From positions 434,001-498,000 of the forward strand of contig NZ_PJIR01000002.1 in assembly GCF_002929355.1 (NCBI RefSeq): 64,000 nucleotides of DNA, in the 5' to 3' direction. Below are positions 46,803 to 56,603 of this stretch, piece by piece. The notes beneath the pieces are model-generated. The model ran no database searches. It saw only the letters and a program-made list of their open reading frames with translations, and was not told where the DNA came from. The DNA comes from Arthrobacter sp. B0490. GTDB lineage: Bacteria; Actinomycetota; Actinomycetes; Actinomycetales; Micrococcaceae. A program made the position numbers and the translations under genes. Every line of letters starts with the position of its first letter. Within the stretch, counting starts at the first letter, position 1.

Positions 46803-48233
46803 CTAGTCGGCGGCGGTGGCTTCCAGGCGTCCGGAACGGACCGCATCGGCGAAGGACGTGTAGTCGCGTTCGTTCTGGTCCGCGTAGCGCTCGGAGAAGT
46901 CGGTGATGGAGCGGTCGAATTTGTCGCTCTTCCCCAGGTAGGCGGCGATCGCGACGGGGTCACCGGACCGGGCATGCGCCCGCGCCAGAGTCCACCCGCA
47001 GGCGTTGGCGTAGAACGTCATGCCGAGCGGGTCCATCCCTTCCACGACGGCCGAGCCCTTCATGTCACGCAGTTGGCGCCAGTACAGGTACCTGTTCTCC
47101 TGTGCCCCCTTGGTCCAGCCCAGGAAGATATCGCTCGCGGCCTGCATCATGCGCTGCCCCTGCACGACCCGTTCGCCCGGTTGGCGGAACCGGCTCTTCG
47201 GCAGGTGGTCCTCGAGGACTGACCTCGTCGCCTCCTTGACCTGCAGGAACAGCGGATCCTGTTGATCCCGGCCCTGGAGCAGGACGATGAAGGCGCGCGT
47301 GCCCACACTGCCGACACCCACGACCTTGCGGGCGACGTCGACGACCTCGAAGCGCTGGAGCAGGTGACGCCGGTCCCGGGACAGCGTGGCCCGGTACGAC
47401 CGGAGCTGCTCGCGAATCACCTGCTCGACCTCGTCGGCCGACAGGCCGAACGATCGGCCCAGGTCCCGGGCCGGGATGACGACCGGGGGCTGACTGACGA
47501 TCCGGTACTTCCCGTCGACGTGCTCGGCGAGCTTCGTGAGTGCCTGCAGGCTGTCCCTGGTACGTGCCTTGCCGATGTTCTTCCGCGCCGCCTTCCCGAT
47601 ACCCTCGGCTTTCTTCAGGGCCTTGCCCTTCTGGGTCGCCACCGCCAGGTCGATGGCCTCCATCAGTTCCTCGTCGGACAGGTGGGCGTACCAGATGTCC
47701 AGCGTGCGCATGTGCGCGAACCGGGCCATGGCTTCGCGGTAGGCCCGCACCGCCGTGAGCGTCACCTCGAGCGCGTCGTCCCTCGTGAAGGCGTTGTTCC
47801 TCGCAGCGATCGTGAAACTCGCAGCCAGGCGCTTGACGTCGTACTCGAACGGCCCCGGAAGTGTCTCGTCGAAGTCGTTCAGGTCGAACAGCAGACGCCG
47901 CTCCGGCGAGGCGAACACGCCGAAGTTGGACAGGTGGGCGTCCCCGCACAGTTGGGTGACCAGGCCCGCCCTCGGCGTGTCCTTCAGATCGGCGGCCATG
48001 ATCTTGGCCGCACCCCGGTAGAACGTGAACGGGGAGACCAGCATCCGACCGTGCCGCACCGGGACGAGGTCCTGTTCGCGGGTGAGGTTCTGCTCCTCGA
48101 GCAGCGCGACAGGATCCGGACGGTCCGGGGAGGGTACCCAGCCGGTATGACTGGAGACCGGTGTCTTCCTGTGACGCTTGCCCTTTGCAGCACGTTCCTC
48201 GACGGTCCGGTGCTTCACTTTTCCCTGGGTCAT
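46803..48233 (-). CDS. DUF2252 family protein
   Basis: This 476-residue protein has the family run LVPVRHGRMLVSPFTFYRGAA. GDAHLSNFGVFASPERRLLFDLNDFDE follows, like a kinase-type catalytic HxxN..D motif, and then NACGWTLARAHARSGD. The fold resembles aminoglycoside or protein-like kinases, but no substrate is known. It lies 17 bases behind a class II amidotransferase gene and probably shares its transcript. Confidence 0.88.
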   Translation of the reverse strand: MTQGKVKHRTVEERAAKGKRHRKTPVSSHTGWVPSPDRPDPVALLEEQNLTREQDLVPVRHGRMLVSPFTFYRGAAKIMAADLKDTPRAGLVTQLCGDAHLSNFGVFASPERRLLFDLNDFDETLPGPFEYDVKRLAASFTIAARNNAFTRDDALEVTLTAVRAYREAMARFAHMRTLDIWYAHLSDEELMEAIDLAVATQKGKALKKAEGIGKAARKNIGKARTRDSLQALTKLAEHVDGKYRIVSQPPVVIPARDLGRSFGLSADEVEQVIREQLRSYRATLSRDRRHLLQRFEVVDVARKVVGVGSVGTRAFIVLLQGRDQQDPLFLQVKEATRSVLEDHLPKSRFRQPGERVVQGQRMMQAASDIFLGWTKGAQENRYLYWRQLRDMKGSAVVEGMDPLGMTFYANACGWTLARAHARSGDPVAIAAYLGKSDKFDRSITDFSERYADQNERDYTSFADAVRSGRLEATAAD

Positions 48234-48250
48234 GATCGTGGACCTCCCCC

Positions 48251-49081
48251 TTACACCGGAGTGGGAGCGAAGGGTGCTACTTCGGCCTGGGCGCCGTGGA
48301 TCACCAGGTAGGAGGCCTCCGGCACCTCCTGCCACGCGCCCTTGAGGTCGCCGAGCGGCTCGGACACCACGAGTCGCGCGTCGCCCGAGAGCTCCTGGAG
48401 CAACTCGTGGGTCGGGTGCAGAGCCCGGAGGGCCGAGATGTCCGTGCTTCGGAAGAGGGAGCGGGACCGTCCTTCGCTGGAGTAGCGGAAGGCCCAGGTC
48501 GTGTCCCCGTCGGTCACTGCCACCGTCATCTGCATCGGGAACTCGACGCCGTGGCTTCGGCCGATGTCCTCGATCAGCCCGACGGCACGCGCGACAGCCC
48601 CTGGAGGATCCTCCTCGAGCCCGAAGGTGAGAGCCAGGTAGAAGAACAGCTCCGAATCGGTGGACCCCTGGATCAGCGGGAACAGGTCCGGATCGACGGC
48701 GAGCGTCAGGTCTCGTTTGATCCTGGGGAAGCCGTTGATCAGGCCGTTGTGCATCCAGAGCCATCGGTCATGGCGGAAGGGATGGCAGTTGGTCTGCTGG
48801 ACCGCGGTGCCGGTGGACGCGCGGATGTGGGCGAACACCCGGCCGGACCACGCCAGTGCCGCCAATTCCCGGAGATTCCTGTCGTTCCACGCGGGGTCGG
48901 TGCTGTGGAAGAGGCCCGGGCGGGGAGGCGTCGAGTACCAGCCGACCCCGAATCCGTCCCCGTTGATTGTCTCAGCCCCCAACCGGGAGTGTTTGCTCTG
49001 CATCACCAGGGAGCGCTCCGGTTTGTACAGGAGGGCCTCGAGATTGACGGGCGAACCGGAATAGGCGATCCAACGACACAT
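48251..49081 (-). CDS. class II glutamine amidotransferase
   Basis: This 276-residue protein is expected to expose Cys2 as the N-terminal nucleophile after Met removal (MCRWIAYSG). It has GDGFGVGWY, AHIRASTGTAVQQTNCHPF and MHNGLINGF, the glutaminase signature shared with EgtC-like and YafJ-like proteins. No second domain is attached, so it hydrolyses a glutamyl amide or acts with an unknown partner. The start at 49081 is forced by the need for Cys at position 2. Confidence 0.9.
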   Translation of the reverse strand: MCRWIAYSGSPVNLEALLYKPERSLVMQSKHSRLGAETINGDGFGVGWYSTPPRPGLFHSTDPAWNDRNLRELAALAWSGRVFAHIRASTGTAVQQTNCHPFRHDRWLWMHNGLINGFPRIKRDLTLAVDPDLFPLIQGSTDSELFFYLALTFGLEEDPPGAVARAVGLIEDIGRSHGVEFPMQMTVAVTDGDTTWAFRYSSEGRSRSLFRSTDISALRALHPTHELLQELSGDARLVVSEPLGDLKGAWQEVPEASYLVIHGAQAEVAPFAPTPV

Positions 49082-49279
49082 GAGTAGTCCTTTCCGGCAA
49101 CATCGCAACATGCCGGCAACCGGGGAGGATCACCCTGCAAGGGTGAACCGGGGGGCTGCCCGCCCGCAAGGATCCCGGTGAGGGCACCACAGCGGCAGGC
49201 ACGCCGTCTCCCGGCGGCAGAGCTTCTCGAGGTGTCAGGACGGAGACACCGGGCAGGCCACCGATCGCCGGTTCGGGGG

Positions 49280-49307
49280 TTGCACTCCGCTTCGTCGGCG
49301 ATAGGGT
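49280..49307 (+). promoter_or_regulatory. promoter of the nitronate monooxygenase gene (leaderless)
   Basis: TTGCAC (49280-49285) and TAGGGT (49302-49307) are spaced by 16 bases. The -10 ends six bases before the ATG at 49314, so transcription should begin at the start codon. Confidence 0.6.
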
Positions 49308-49313
49308 TCCTAG

Positions 49314-50342
49314 ATGCCCCTGTCCCAGCCTGTGACCCTGCCCTTCGACCTCCGACGGCCGATCATCGGTGCGCCGATGGCCGGCGGGCCCTCGACCCCG
49401 GAACTCGTCGCCGCAGTCAGCAATGCGGGCGGGATGGGCTTCCTCGCGGGCGGGAACAAGACCCCGCAGCAGCTCACGGAGCAGATCACCAGCACCCGGA
49501 CCCTCACGCGGGGCCCGATCGGCGTGAACCTCTTCGTCGTGTCCGCCAACGACGCCGACGACGAGGAGCTCGAGGCCTACCGGCAGGAACTGCAGGACGA
49601 AGCCGCCGGGTACGGCATCGAGGTCGGCACCCCGAGATGGGACGACGACATGTTCCAGGGCAAGCTCGGGGTGATCCGCGACCTGAGACCCGACGTCGTC
49701 TCCTTCACCTTCGGCTGCCCGGACGCCGACGTCCTGGACGAGCTGAACACGCTGGGTATCCACACCGCCGTCTCCGTCACCTCCACGGCGGAGGCGTGCA
49801 CAGCCGAGGATCGTGGAGCCACGATCCTGGTCGTGCAGGGTCCCGACGCCGGTGGTCACCGCGCCACGTTCGACCCCGCCGTCGAGCCGGGCACCGAACC
49901 GCTCCCCGACCTGATCACCGCCGTCAGGAACGCCGTCGGCCTGCCGCTGATCGCAGGAGGGGGCATCGGCACCCGCGACCAGGTCCGCGGGATCCTCGCC
50001 CTCGGCGCCGCAGCCGTCCAGATCGGGACCGCCCTGCTGCTGGCCGACGAGGCAGGAACCAGCCCCGCCCACCGCGCGGCCCTGCAGGACCCGGCCTTCA
50101 CCGAAACGAAAGTCACCCGCGCCTTCACCGGCAGGCCCGCCCGAGGCCTGCGGAACCGGTTCATGGACATGCACGAGCGCAGCGGGCACGCCTACCCTCA
50201 GATCCACTACATCACCGCGCCCCTGCGCGCGGCGGCGGCCGCGAAGAACGACCTGCAGGCCCTGCATCTCTGGGCCGGCACCGGCTACCGCACCACCCGC
50301 ACCGGACCGGCCGCCGACATCATGGCCGACCTCGCGCCCTGA
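49314..50342 (+). CDS. nitronate monooxygenase / FMN-dependent 2-nitropropane dioxygenase family
   Basis: This 342-residue TIM-barrel flavoprotein has PIIGAPMAGGPSTPELVAAVSNAGGMGFLAGG at the start and VQGPDAGGHRAT with the catalytic His. IAGGGIGTRDQVRGILALGAAAVQIGTALL binds the FMN phosphate. Members oxidise propionate 3-nitronate or related nitronates, protecting central metabolism. No ribosome-binding site is present, in line with the leaderless promoter. It is convergent with the GntR gene. Confidence 0.92.
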   Translation: MPLSQPVTLPFDLRRPIIGAPMAGGPSTPELVAAVSNAGGMGFLAGGNKTPQQLTEQITSTRTLTRGPIGVNLFVVSANDADDEELEAYRQELQDEAAGYGIEVGTPRWDDDMFQGKLGVIRDLRPDVVSFTFGCPDADVLDELNTLGIHTAVSVTSTAEACTAEDRGATILVVQGPDAGGHRATFDPAVEPGTEPLPDLITAVRNAVGLPLIAGGGIGTRDQVRGILALGAAAVQIGTALLLADEAGTSPAHRAALQDPAFTETKVTRAFTGRPARGLRNRFMDMHERSGHAYPQIHYITAPLRAAAAAKNDLQALHLWAGTGYRTTRTGPAADIMADLAP

Positions 50343-50394
50343 CACCGGCACCTCCCACCCGCGACACCGCCGTCCTCCGGAGGAGGCGTGGAGG

Positions 50395-51186
50395 TCAGCC
50401 GAGGCGCTTAGAGCTGTACGCGCGCGGAGTCCGGACACCGGGCCGTTGCAGCGGCACCCACAGCTTGTAGCGGTCCGCCCGGTAGTAGGACACGGAGTAG
50501 TCGATCATCGCGCGCGCGACATAGGCGTGGCGCTGGATTTTCAGCAGCGGCGCGTTCATCTCCACGTTGAGCAGGCGCGCGATCGAGGGTGATGCCGCCG
50601 TCGCCTCGATCGTGTCCTCACCCCACTCCATGACGAGCCCGTACTTCTCGCTGAGCACGTTGTACAGGGACGTGGGCGGAGGACCGTCGAGGAGGCCCTT
50701 CACCCGGTGCGCCGGGAGGAAGTTCTCGTCGACGCTCATGGGCTCCCCGTCGGCGAGGAGTTGGCGGCGGAACCGTACGACCGGCTGCCCGATCTCGATC
50801 TGCAGCTCCCTCGCCACCAGGGGCGTGGCCCCCTGCTGTTCGAAGCTGAGGACCCGGGCGTCCGGCACCATGCCGCGCCGGATCATCTCCTCCGTGTAGG
50901 AGGTCATTTTCATGTGGAGGTCCACCTTGGCCCTCGCCACGAACGTCCCGAGGCCCACGACGCGTTCGAGCACCTCCTCCGCGACGAGCGCGTCGACGGC
51001 CTGCCGGACGGTCATCCGCGCCACCCCGAAGTACTCGCTCAACTGTCGCTCGGACGGGATGCCGGCTCCCGGTTCGCCGAACTGGCGCACGTAGCGTCGC
51101 AGACTCTCACGCAACTGCACGTGCTTGGGCGTGCCGGACGCGTCATCGAGCCGGTCCGCGTCGAACGGCCTGGGCAGCACGGCCAT
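50395..51186 (-). CDS. GntR-family regulator, HutC/UTRA subfamily
   Basis: This 263-residue regulator has an N-terminal winged helix (about 20-90: RRYVRQFGEPGAGIPSERQLSEYFGVARMTVRQAVDALV) and a C-terminal UTRA ligand domain (about 105-250). The UTRA domain has PVVRFRRQLLADGEPMSVDENFLPAHRVKGLL and IDYSVSYYRADRYKLWVPL. It is a single gene upstream of no obvious target. UTRA ligands are often sugar phosphates or amino sugars, but none is implied here. Confidence 0.92.
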   Translation of the reverse strand: MAVLPRPFDADRLDDASGTPKHVQLRESLRRYVRQFGEPGAGIPSERQLSEYFGVARMTVRQAVDALVAEEVLERVVGLGTFVARAKVDLHMKMTSYTEEMIRRGMVPDARVLSFEQQGATPLVARELQIEIGQPVVRFRRQLLADGEPMSVDENFLPAHRVKGLLDGPPPTSLYNVLSEKYGLVMEWGEDTIEATAASPSIARLLNVEMNAPLLKIQRHAYVARAMIDYSVSYYRADRYKLWVPLQRPGVRTPRAYSSKRLG

Positions 51187-51266
51187 GGCACGGTCTCCTT
51201 CCTACGCCGGTCGCGGTCGCGGCCGGAGGCACTGACTGGTCCCACGAGTATCGCCCCGGCACGCGA

Positions 51267-51295
51267 AAGGGAGCCCGCACAGGGCGGGCTCCCTT
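51267..51295 (-). terminator. terminator of the ctaCDF operon
   Basis: A 12-bp perfect stem (AAGGGAGCCCGC and its complement) has a five-base loop and lies 22 bases beyond the ctaF stop. The A run on the plus strand gives a short T run in the transcript. Confidence 0.8.
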
Positions 51296-51316
51296 GTCGA
51301 TCACGATCAGGAGGTG

Positions 51317-51718
51317 CTAGTGGGCGTGGTACCCGCGGCTGTACTCGAAGACCCACCCGACGAGGGCGATCACTGCGAGGCCGAGCCCGATGTAGAGGAT
51401 CCAGAACCCGATGGCGATGCCGAGGAAGCCGGTGGCGGCCGCGAGGCCGAGGACGAGGGGCCACCAGCTCCACGGGCTGAAGTGACCCTGTTCACCGGAC
51501 CCCTCGTGGATCTCGGCATCGAGGCGGTCCTCGGGGCGTGCTCCGACGCGCTTGCCCGTGAAGGCGAGGTAGAAGCCGATCATGCCTGCGAGCCCGGCGG
51601 TGAGGTAGAGCGCGAGGAATCCCACGGGTTCCGCCCACTCGACCAGGAAGCCGTAGACCGTCGCCACCAGCAGGAAGAACGGGACCCCGTACAGGAAGAG
51701 GTTCTTCTCGATCTTCAT
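51317..51718 (-). CDS. ctaF: cytochrome c oxidase subunit IV (actinobacterial)
   Basis: This 133-residue protein has four hydrophobic helices: [44 protein letters not shown] and two more towards the C-terminus. [28 protein letters not shown] lies in the middle, the usual actinobacterial subunit IV pattern. It overlaps ctaD by four bases (ATGA). It stabilises the aa3 oxidase within the bc1-aa3 supercomplex. Confidence 0.93.
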   Translation of the reverse strand: MKIEKNLFLYGVPFFLLVATVYGFLVEWAEPVGFLALYLTAGLAGMIGFYLAFTGKRVGARPEDRLDAEIHEGSGEQGHFSPWSWWPLVLGLAAATGFLGIAIGFWILYIGLGLAVIALVGWVFEYSRGYHAH

Positions 51719-53442
51719 GCCTTGGCATCCTCTCGGTCGGCCGAACCCAGGAAGCTGGCGGCACTGTCATCGGGCGTGTGCGTCTGCTGGAGCTCGGGGT
51801 GGTGCAGGTCCAGGGCAGGGCGCTCGGAGCGGATGCGCGGCAGCGAGGTGAAGTTGTGGCGCGGCGGCGGGCAGGACGTCGCCCACTCGAGGGAGGCACC
51901 GAAGCCCCACGGATCGTCGACCTCGACCTTCTTGCCGGTGCGCCATGTGACGTAGACGTTCCAGAAGAACGGGATCAGCGACGCCCCGAGGATGAAGGAG
52001 CCGAAGGTGGAGAACTGGTTCATCACCGTGTAACCGTCCTCGGGGAGGTAGTCCGCGTAGCGGCGCGGCATCCCCTCGACCCCGAGCCAGTGCTGGATGA
52101 GGAACGTGGCGTGGAAGCCGAGGAACAGCATCCAGAAGTGGATCTTGCCGAGACGCTCGTTGAGCATCTTGCCGGTGAACTTGGGCCACCAGAAGTAGAA
52201 GCCCGCGAACATCGCGAACACGACGGTACCGAAGACCACGTAGTGGAAGTGTGCGACGACGAAGTACGTGTCCGACACGTGGAAGTCCAGGGGCGGCGAG
52301 GCGAGGATGATGCCGGTGAGACCACCGAAGAGGAACGTCACGAGGAAGCCAAGGCTCCACAGCATGGGCGTCTCGAACGTCAGCGAACCGCGCCAGAGCG
52401 TGCCGATCCAGTTGAAGAACTTCACGCCCGTCGGGACCGCGATGAGCATCGTCATGAAGGCGAAGAACGGCAGGAGCACGGCACCGGTGACGTACATGTG
52501 GTGCGCCCAGACGGTCACCGACAGGGCGGCGATGGCGATCGTCGCGTAGACGAGGCCCTTGTACCCGAAGATCGGCTTGCGACTGAAGACCGGGAAGATC
52601 TCCGAGACGATGCCGAAGAACGGCAGCGCGATGATGTACACCTCGGGGTGGCCGAAGAACCAGAACAGGTGCTGCCACAGGATGGCTCCACCGGCTTCGG
52701 GATCGAAGATGTGCGCGCCGAAGCGGCGGTCGGCTCCGAGTGCGAACAGGGCCGCGGCCAACGGCGGGAACGCCATCAGTACGAGGATCGAGGTGATCAG
52801 CGCGTTCCAGGTGAAGATGGGCATGCGCCACATCGTCATGCCCGGCGCGCGCATGCAGATGATCGTGGTGATGAAGTTGACGGCGCCAAGAATGGTGCCG
52901 AAGCCCGACAGGGCGAGGCCGAAGACCCACAGATCTCCGCCGACGCCCGGCGAGAACGTCGTGCTCGAGAGCGGGGCGTAGGCGAACCAGCCGAACGAAG
53001 CGGCACCCTGCGGGGTGATGAACCCGGATACGGCGATGGTGCTGCCGAACAGGAAGAACCAGAACGCCAGCGCATTCAGCCGCGGGAAGGCGACGTCGGG
53101 TGCGCCGATCTGCAGGGGCATGACGAAGTTGGTGAAGCCCGCGAACAGGGGCGTCGCGAACATCAGCAGCATCACGGTGCCGTGCATCGTGAACAGCTGG
53201 TTGTACTGCTCCTTGGTCTGCAGGATCTGCATGCCCGGCTCGAAGAGCTCGGCACGGATGATCAGGGCCATCACACCGGCGAAGCAGAAGAAGACGAACG
53301 ACGAGATCAGATACATGAACCCGATCGTCTTGTGGTCGGTCGAGGTGATCCAGTTGACGACGATGCGTCCCTTGGACCGCGGGACCACGCGGGGAGCGGC
53401 TACGGTGCCGGCTTCCTCAAGGGTGTATTCGAAGGTGGACAT
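51715..53442 (-). CDS. ctaD: cytochrome c oxidase subunit I
   Basis: This 575-residue catalytic subunit has twelve helices. [34 protein letters not shown] lies in the first third, the heme a3/CuB region is [22 protein letters not shown], and [11 protein letters not shown] carries the CuB histidines. [23 protein letters not shown] carries heme ligands. It reduces O2 to water and pumps protons. Its ATG overlaps the ctaC stop (TGATG). Confidence 0.96.
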   Translation of the reverse strand: MSTFEYTLEEAGTVAAPRVVPRSKGRIVVNWITSTDHKTIGFMYLISSFVFFCFAGVMALIIRAELFEPGMQILQTKEQYNQLFTMHGTVMLLMFATPLFAGFTNFVMPLQIGAPDVAFPRLNALAFWFFLFGSTIAVSGFITPQGAASFGWFAYAPLSSTTFSPGVGGDLWVFGLALSGFGTILGAVNFITTIICMRAPGMTMWRMPIFTWNALITSILVLMAFPPLAAALFALGADRRFGAHIFDPEAGGAILWQHLFWFFGHPEVYIIALPFFGIVSEIFPVFSRKPIFGYKGLVYATIAIAALSVTVWAHHMYVTGAVLLPFFAFMTMLIAVPTGVKFFNWIGTLWRGSLTFETPMLWSLGFLVTFLFGGLTGIILASPPLDFHVSDTYFVVAHFHYVVFGTVVFAMFAGFYFWWPKFTGKMLNERLGKIHFWMLFLGFHATFLIQHWLGVEGMPRRYADYLPEDGYTVMNQFSTFGSFILGASLIPFFWNVYVTWRTGKKVEVDDPWGFGASLEWATSCPPPRHNFTSLPRIRSERPALDLHHPELQQTHTPDDSAASFLGSADREDAKA

Positions 53443-54314
53443 CAGCTGCTGCTCCTGGCTGGGTCGGTATCGGGATCATCCTCCGGGTAGGAGTCGCGGT
53501 CGTACTCGTCGCCGAGCTGACCGTCTTCGAGCTGGTCCATCTGCGCGTCGAACTCCTCCTGCGAGACCACCTCGACGTTGAAGAGCATCTCCGAGTGGTA
53601 CTGGCCGCACAGCTCCGCGCACTTGCCGGCGAAGATGCCTTCCTTGGTCGGCGTCAGGTTGATGTAGTTGGTGCGCCCCGGGTAGAGGTCGCGCTTCATC
53701 AGGAAGCCGGGGACGAAGAAGGAGTGCTGCACGTCGCGGGCGTTGAGCTGGAGCTCGACCGTCCGGTTGACGGGCAGGTACAGGGTCGGCAGGTCCTCGA
53801 TCTGGCCCGCCTCCCCCGTGAGGTGAGCCTGTACCCCGGTGGAGTACTTGTCCTCGTTGACGTAGTTGAAGTCCCAGGACCACTGCTTGCCGCGGACGTC
53901 CACGATCACGTCGGGGTCCTCGACGCGGGCGTCGATGCTCGCGATGTCCCGCTCGGTGAAGTAGAAGAACACGAGCACCATGAAGAGGGGGATCGTCAAG
54001 TAGAAGATCTCCAGCGGCAGGTTGTAGCTCATCTGCCGGGGGTATCCCGTGTCGTTCTTCCGGCGGCGGTACGCCACCATGCACCAGATGATCAGGCCCC
54101 ACGTGATGACACCGACGGCCAGGGCCGCGATCCACGAGTTGACCCACAGATCCGTGATGGCTCCGGTGTGGTTGGTGTTGTCACGGTCTGCCGGAAGCCA
54201 GCCCTTTTGGGCTTCTGCCGAACAGCCGGTCAGTAGGAGGGCGCCGGCCAGCGTGATGCTGGAGATCTTCGTGATCCTGACGCGCTTGCTACCGGTTCGG
54301 TCCTGCGAACTCAC
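53442..54314 (-). CDS. ctaC: cytochrome c oxidase subunit II (lipoprotein)
   Basis: This 290-residue subunit has a signal peptide ending in a lipobox ([10 protein letters not shown]) and two membrane helices (about 53-75 and 95-118). An external cupredoxin domain carries the CuA site [13 protein letters not shown] chose GTG 54314 because AAGGAAGG lies seven bases before it; the longer frame adds 20 unlike residues. It receives electrons from QcrC. Confidence 0.95.
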   Translation of the reverse strand: MSSQDRTGSKRVRITKISSITLAGALLLTGCSAEAQKGWLPADRDNTNHTGAITDLWVNSWIAALAVGVITWGLIIWCMVAYRRRKNDTGYPRQMSYNLPLEIFYLTIPLFMVLVFFYFTERDIASIDARVEDPDVIVDVRGKQWSWDFNYVNEDKYSTGVQAHLTGEAGQIEDLPTLYLPVNRTVELQLNARDVQHSFFVPGFLMKRDLYPGRTNYINLTPTKEGIFAGKCAELCGQYHSEMLFNVEVVSQEEFDAQMDQLEDGQLGDEYDRDSYPEDDPDTDPARSSS

Positions 54315-54431
54315 AGACGGACCTTCCTTTTCTACGTGCGTTGCCACCCGCTCATCAAGCTGCCCGGGGTGCACATCCAGTTTTACTACTCACTGTAGAG
54401 CTTACCTGTAAGACCCGCGATCCGGTGACAT

Positions 54432-54478
54432 GCGAAAGGCCCGGAACACTCCCCTTCGGGGTGTTCCGGGCCTTTCGC
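54432..54478 (-). terminator. terminator of erpA
   Basis: An outer 17-bp stem (GCGAAAGGCCCGGAACA and its complement) has an inner CCCC-TTC-GGGG hairpin and a two-base bulge. It follows the erpA stop by six bases on the minus strand and insulates it from the ctaC promoter. Confidence 0.85.
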
Positions 54479-54484
54479 CACGTG

Positions 54485-54865
54485 CTAGTGGAAGGAGTCT
54501 CCACATGCGCAGGAACCGCCTGCGTTCGGGTTGTCGATGGTGAATCCCTGCTTCGAGATGGTGTCCTCGAAGTCGATGGATGCGCCGGACAGGTACGGGA
54601 CGCTCATCTTGTCCACGATGACCTCGACGCCGTCGAAGTCGCGGACGGCGTCGCCGTCGAGGACCCGCTCGTCGAAGTACAGCTGGTAGATCAGTCCCGA
54701 GCAGCCGCCGGGCTGTACGGCGACGCGCAGGCGGAGGTCCGTGCGACCCTCCTGCTCGAGGAGGCTGCGCACCTTGCCTGCCGCGACGTCGGACAGGGCG
54801 ACCTCGTGGACAGGGAGGTCCGTGGACTCCTGCAGGGCCTCTGCTTCGGTGGTCGGTGTGCTCAT
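54485..54865 (-). CDS. erpA: iron-sulfur cluster insertion protein (A-type carrier)
   Basis: This 126-residue A-type carrier has the three cluster cysteines in PGGCSGLIYQLYF and, near the C-terminus, GGSCACGDSF. It hands Fe-S clusters to apoproteins such as the Rieske subunit and isoprenoid enzymes. ATG 54865 is chosen because the longer frame adds 42 residues of no family likeness. It stands alone between ctaC and the dipeptidase gene. Confidence 0.93.
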   Translation of the reverse strand: MSTPTTEAEALQESTDLPVHEVALSDVAAGKVRSLLEQEGRTDLRLRVAVQPGGCSGLIYQLYFDERVLDGDAVRDFDGVEVIVDKMSVPYLSGASIDFEDTISKQGFTIDNPNAGGSCACGDSFH

Positions 54866-55012
54866 GGTGTCTCTCCTAGCTCGGACCTTGGTGGATCCGC
54901 TCTCAGTGCCGTCCGCGGTGTGGCGCGCACGGCTTTGTCCAATCGTACGCCGGGCCCACTCTCCTTCTAACGGCCGGGAGGCCCGAAACATTTCCGCCCT
55001 CCCCGACCGGCG

Positions 55013-56443
55013 TCAGCCCTGGTCGCCGAGCAGCCCGCCCTCGTTGATCCGGGCGAGGAGGATGGCCTCGGCCAGGACGGCCTTCCGGAATTCGTCGAGG
55101 TGCAGGGATTCGTTGGCGCTGTGGGCCCTCGAGTCAGGGTCCTCGACGCCGGTGATCAGGATCTGCGCGGAGGGGAAGAGCTCGGTGAGGTCGGCGATGA
55201 ACGGGATGGAGCCACCCATGCCCGCTTCGACCGCGGGCACTCCCCACGCCTCCTCGAGCGCGTCGAGTGCCAGGCGCGACGCCGGTTCGCTCGTGTCGGT
55301 GCGGAAGGGGCTGCCGGTCTCCCCCGGCGTGAAGGTCACCCGGGCGCCGAAGGGGGCGTGGTCCTCGACGTGCCGGCGGACGGCGTCCATGGCCACCTGC
55401 GGGTCCTCGCCGGGCGCCAGGCGGAGGCTGAACTTGGCGCGGGCGCGCGGCAGGAGCGTGTTCGATGACAGGGCGACGCTCGGGACGTCCATGCCGATGA
55501 TGGAGAGCGCAGGCTTGTGCCACAGCCTGGACGCGATGGAGCCGGTCCCGGCGAGCTGCACGCCCTCGAGCACCGAGGCGTCCGACCGGTAGTCCGCTTC
55601 CGCGTAGTCCACGGTCGCGTGGTCCCCGCCCTGGAGGCCCGCGATGGCGACGTCGCCGGCGGCGTCGTGCAGGGTCGCGATGAGCCGCGCGAGCAGGGTC
55701 GGGGCGTCGAGTACGGGACCGCCGAACATGCCGGAGTGGACTGCGTGGTCGAGGACCTGCACCTCGATGGTGCCGTCCACGAGGCCCCGCAGGCTCGTGG
55801 TGAGCGCGGGCACGCCCACCTTCCAGTTGCTGGAATCGGCGACGACGATGACGTCTGCCTCGAGGTCCTGCCGGTAGGTCTCGAGGAACGAACGGAAGGT
55901 CGGCGACCCGGCCTCCTCCTCGCCCTCGATGAAGAGCGTCACCCCCACCCCGAAGGAATCGCCGAGCACGTCGGACAGGGCCCGGAAGGCACCGATGTGG
56001 GCCATGATGCCCGCCTTGTCGTCGGCTGCGCCGCGGCCGTAGAGCCTGCCGTCGCGTTCGGTGGCCACGAACGGCTCGCTCTCCCAGAGCGAGGGGTCGC
56101 CGGGCGGCTGGACGTCGTGGTGGGCGTAGAGGAGCACGGTCGGGCGGTCGCCGACGGCGGGGCGGCGGGCGACGACGGCCGGTCCGCCCGGGGTGCCGGC
56201 GTTGTCGACGCGGAGGATGCGCACGTCCCCGATGCCGGCGTCACGGATGAGCGCGGCCACGGCCTCGGCGCTGCGGTCCAGTTCGGCGGCGTCGAAGGCT
56301 TCCCAGGCGATCCCGGGGATGGCGACGAGGTCGGCGAGCTGTTCGACGATCCGGGGGAACGCCGCGTCGACGCTCGCCCGCAGCTGCTCGACGACGCGGG
56401 AGGGCTCGTTCGGATGCGCGGTAGGAGTACTCATGGAGGTCAT
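55013..56443 (-). CDS. M20-family dipeptidase
   Basis: This 476-residue di-zinc peptidase has metal and catalytic residues in LLYAHHDVQPPGD, GRGAADDKAGIMAHI, FIEGEEEAGSPTF and VVADSSNW. GRVD-like inserted dimerisation domain sequence lies in the middle, and a final metal His near AHSANESLHLDEF. The family (PepV/DapE-like) cleaves dipeptides in the cytosol. ATG 56443 is taken; another in-frame ATG lies three codons later, and neither has a strong ribosome-binding site. Confidence 0.93.
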   Translation of the reverse strand: MTSMSTPTAHPNEPSRVVEQLRASVDAAFPRIVEQLADLVAIPGIAWEAFDAAELDRSAEAVAALIRDAGIGDVRILRVDNAGTPGGPAVVARRPAVGDRPTVLLYAHHDVQPPGDPSLWESEPFVATERDGRLYGRGAADDKAGIMAHIGAFRALSDVLGDSFGVGVTLFIEGEEEAGSPTFRSFLETYRQDLEADVIVVADSSNWKVGVPALTTSLRGLVDGTIEVQVLDHAVHSGMFGGPVLDAPTLLARLIATLHDAAGDVAIAGLQGGDHATVDYAEADYRSDASVLEGVQLAGTGSIASRLWHKPALSIIGMDVPSVALSSNTLLPRARAKFSLRLAPGEDPQVAMDAVRRHVEDHAPFGARVTFTPGETGSPFRTDTSEPASRLALDALEEAWGVPAVEAGMGGSIPFIADLTELFPSAQILITGVEDPDSRAHSANESLHLDEFRKAVLAEAILLARINEGGLLGDQG

Positions 56444-56475
56444 GCCAGAACCCTACACAGGCGGGCTCCCGCGGT

Positions 56476-56522
56476 GGACGGGCCGGCGGACGGGTCGGCG
56501 GACGGGCCGGCGGACGGGCCGC
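56476..56522. repeat. four tandem 12-bp units
   Basis: GGACGGGCCGGC is repeated at 56476, 56488 (one change) and 56500, with a partial fourth copy at 56512. It lies between the dipeptidase start and the DUF3043 promoter. It is a short GC-rich microsatellite and possibly variable in copy number. Confidence 0.7.
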
Positions 56523-56591
56523 GCGGCCGTCCGCGGTGCCGTCCGACCGGACCGTGAGGACCGGACCGGCGAGGCGCGTCCGGCGAGCCGG

Positions 56592-56597
56592 TATCCT
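56592..56597 (+). promoter_or_regulatory. -10 box of the DUF3043 gene
   Basis: TATCCT ends six bases before the GTG at 56604, with no ribosome-binding site between, which indicates a leaderless message. Confidence 0.5.
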
Positions 56598-56603
56598 GTA
56601 GGG

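Noticed and set aside
50368..50388. Inverted repeat near the ends of the nitronate monooxygenase and GntR genes as a terminator
   Set aside because: The perfect part (TCCTCC/GGAGGA) has no loop and no T run follows, so it would not form a normal terminator hairpin.
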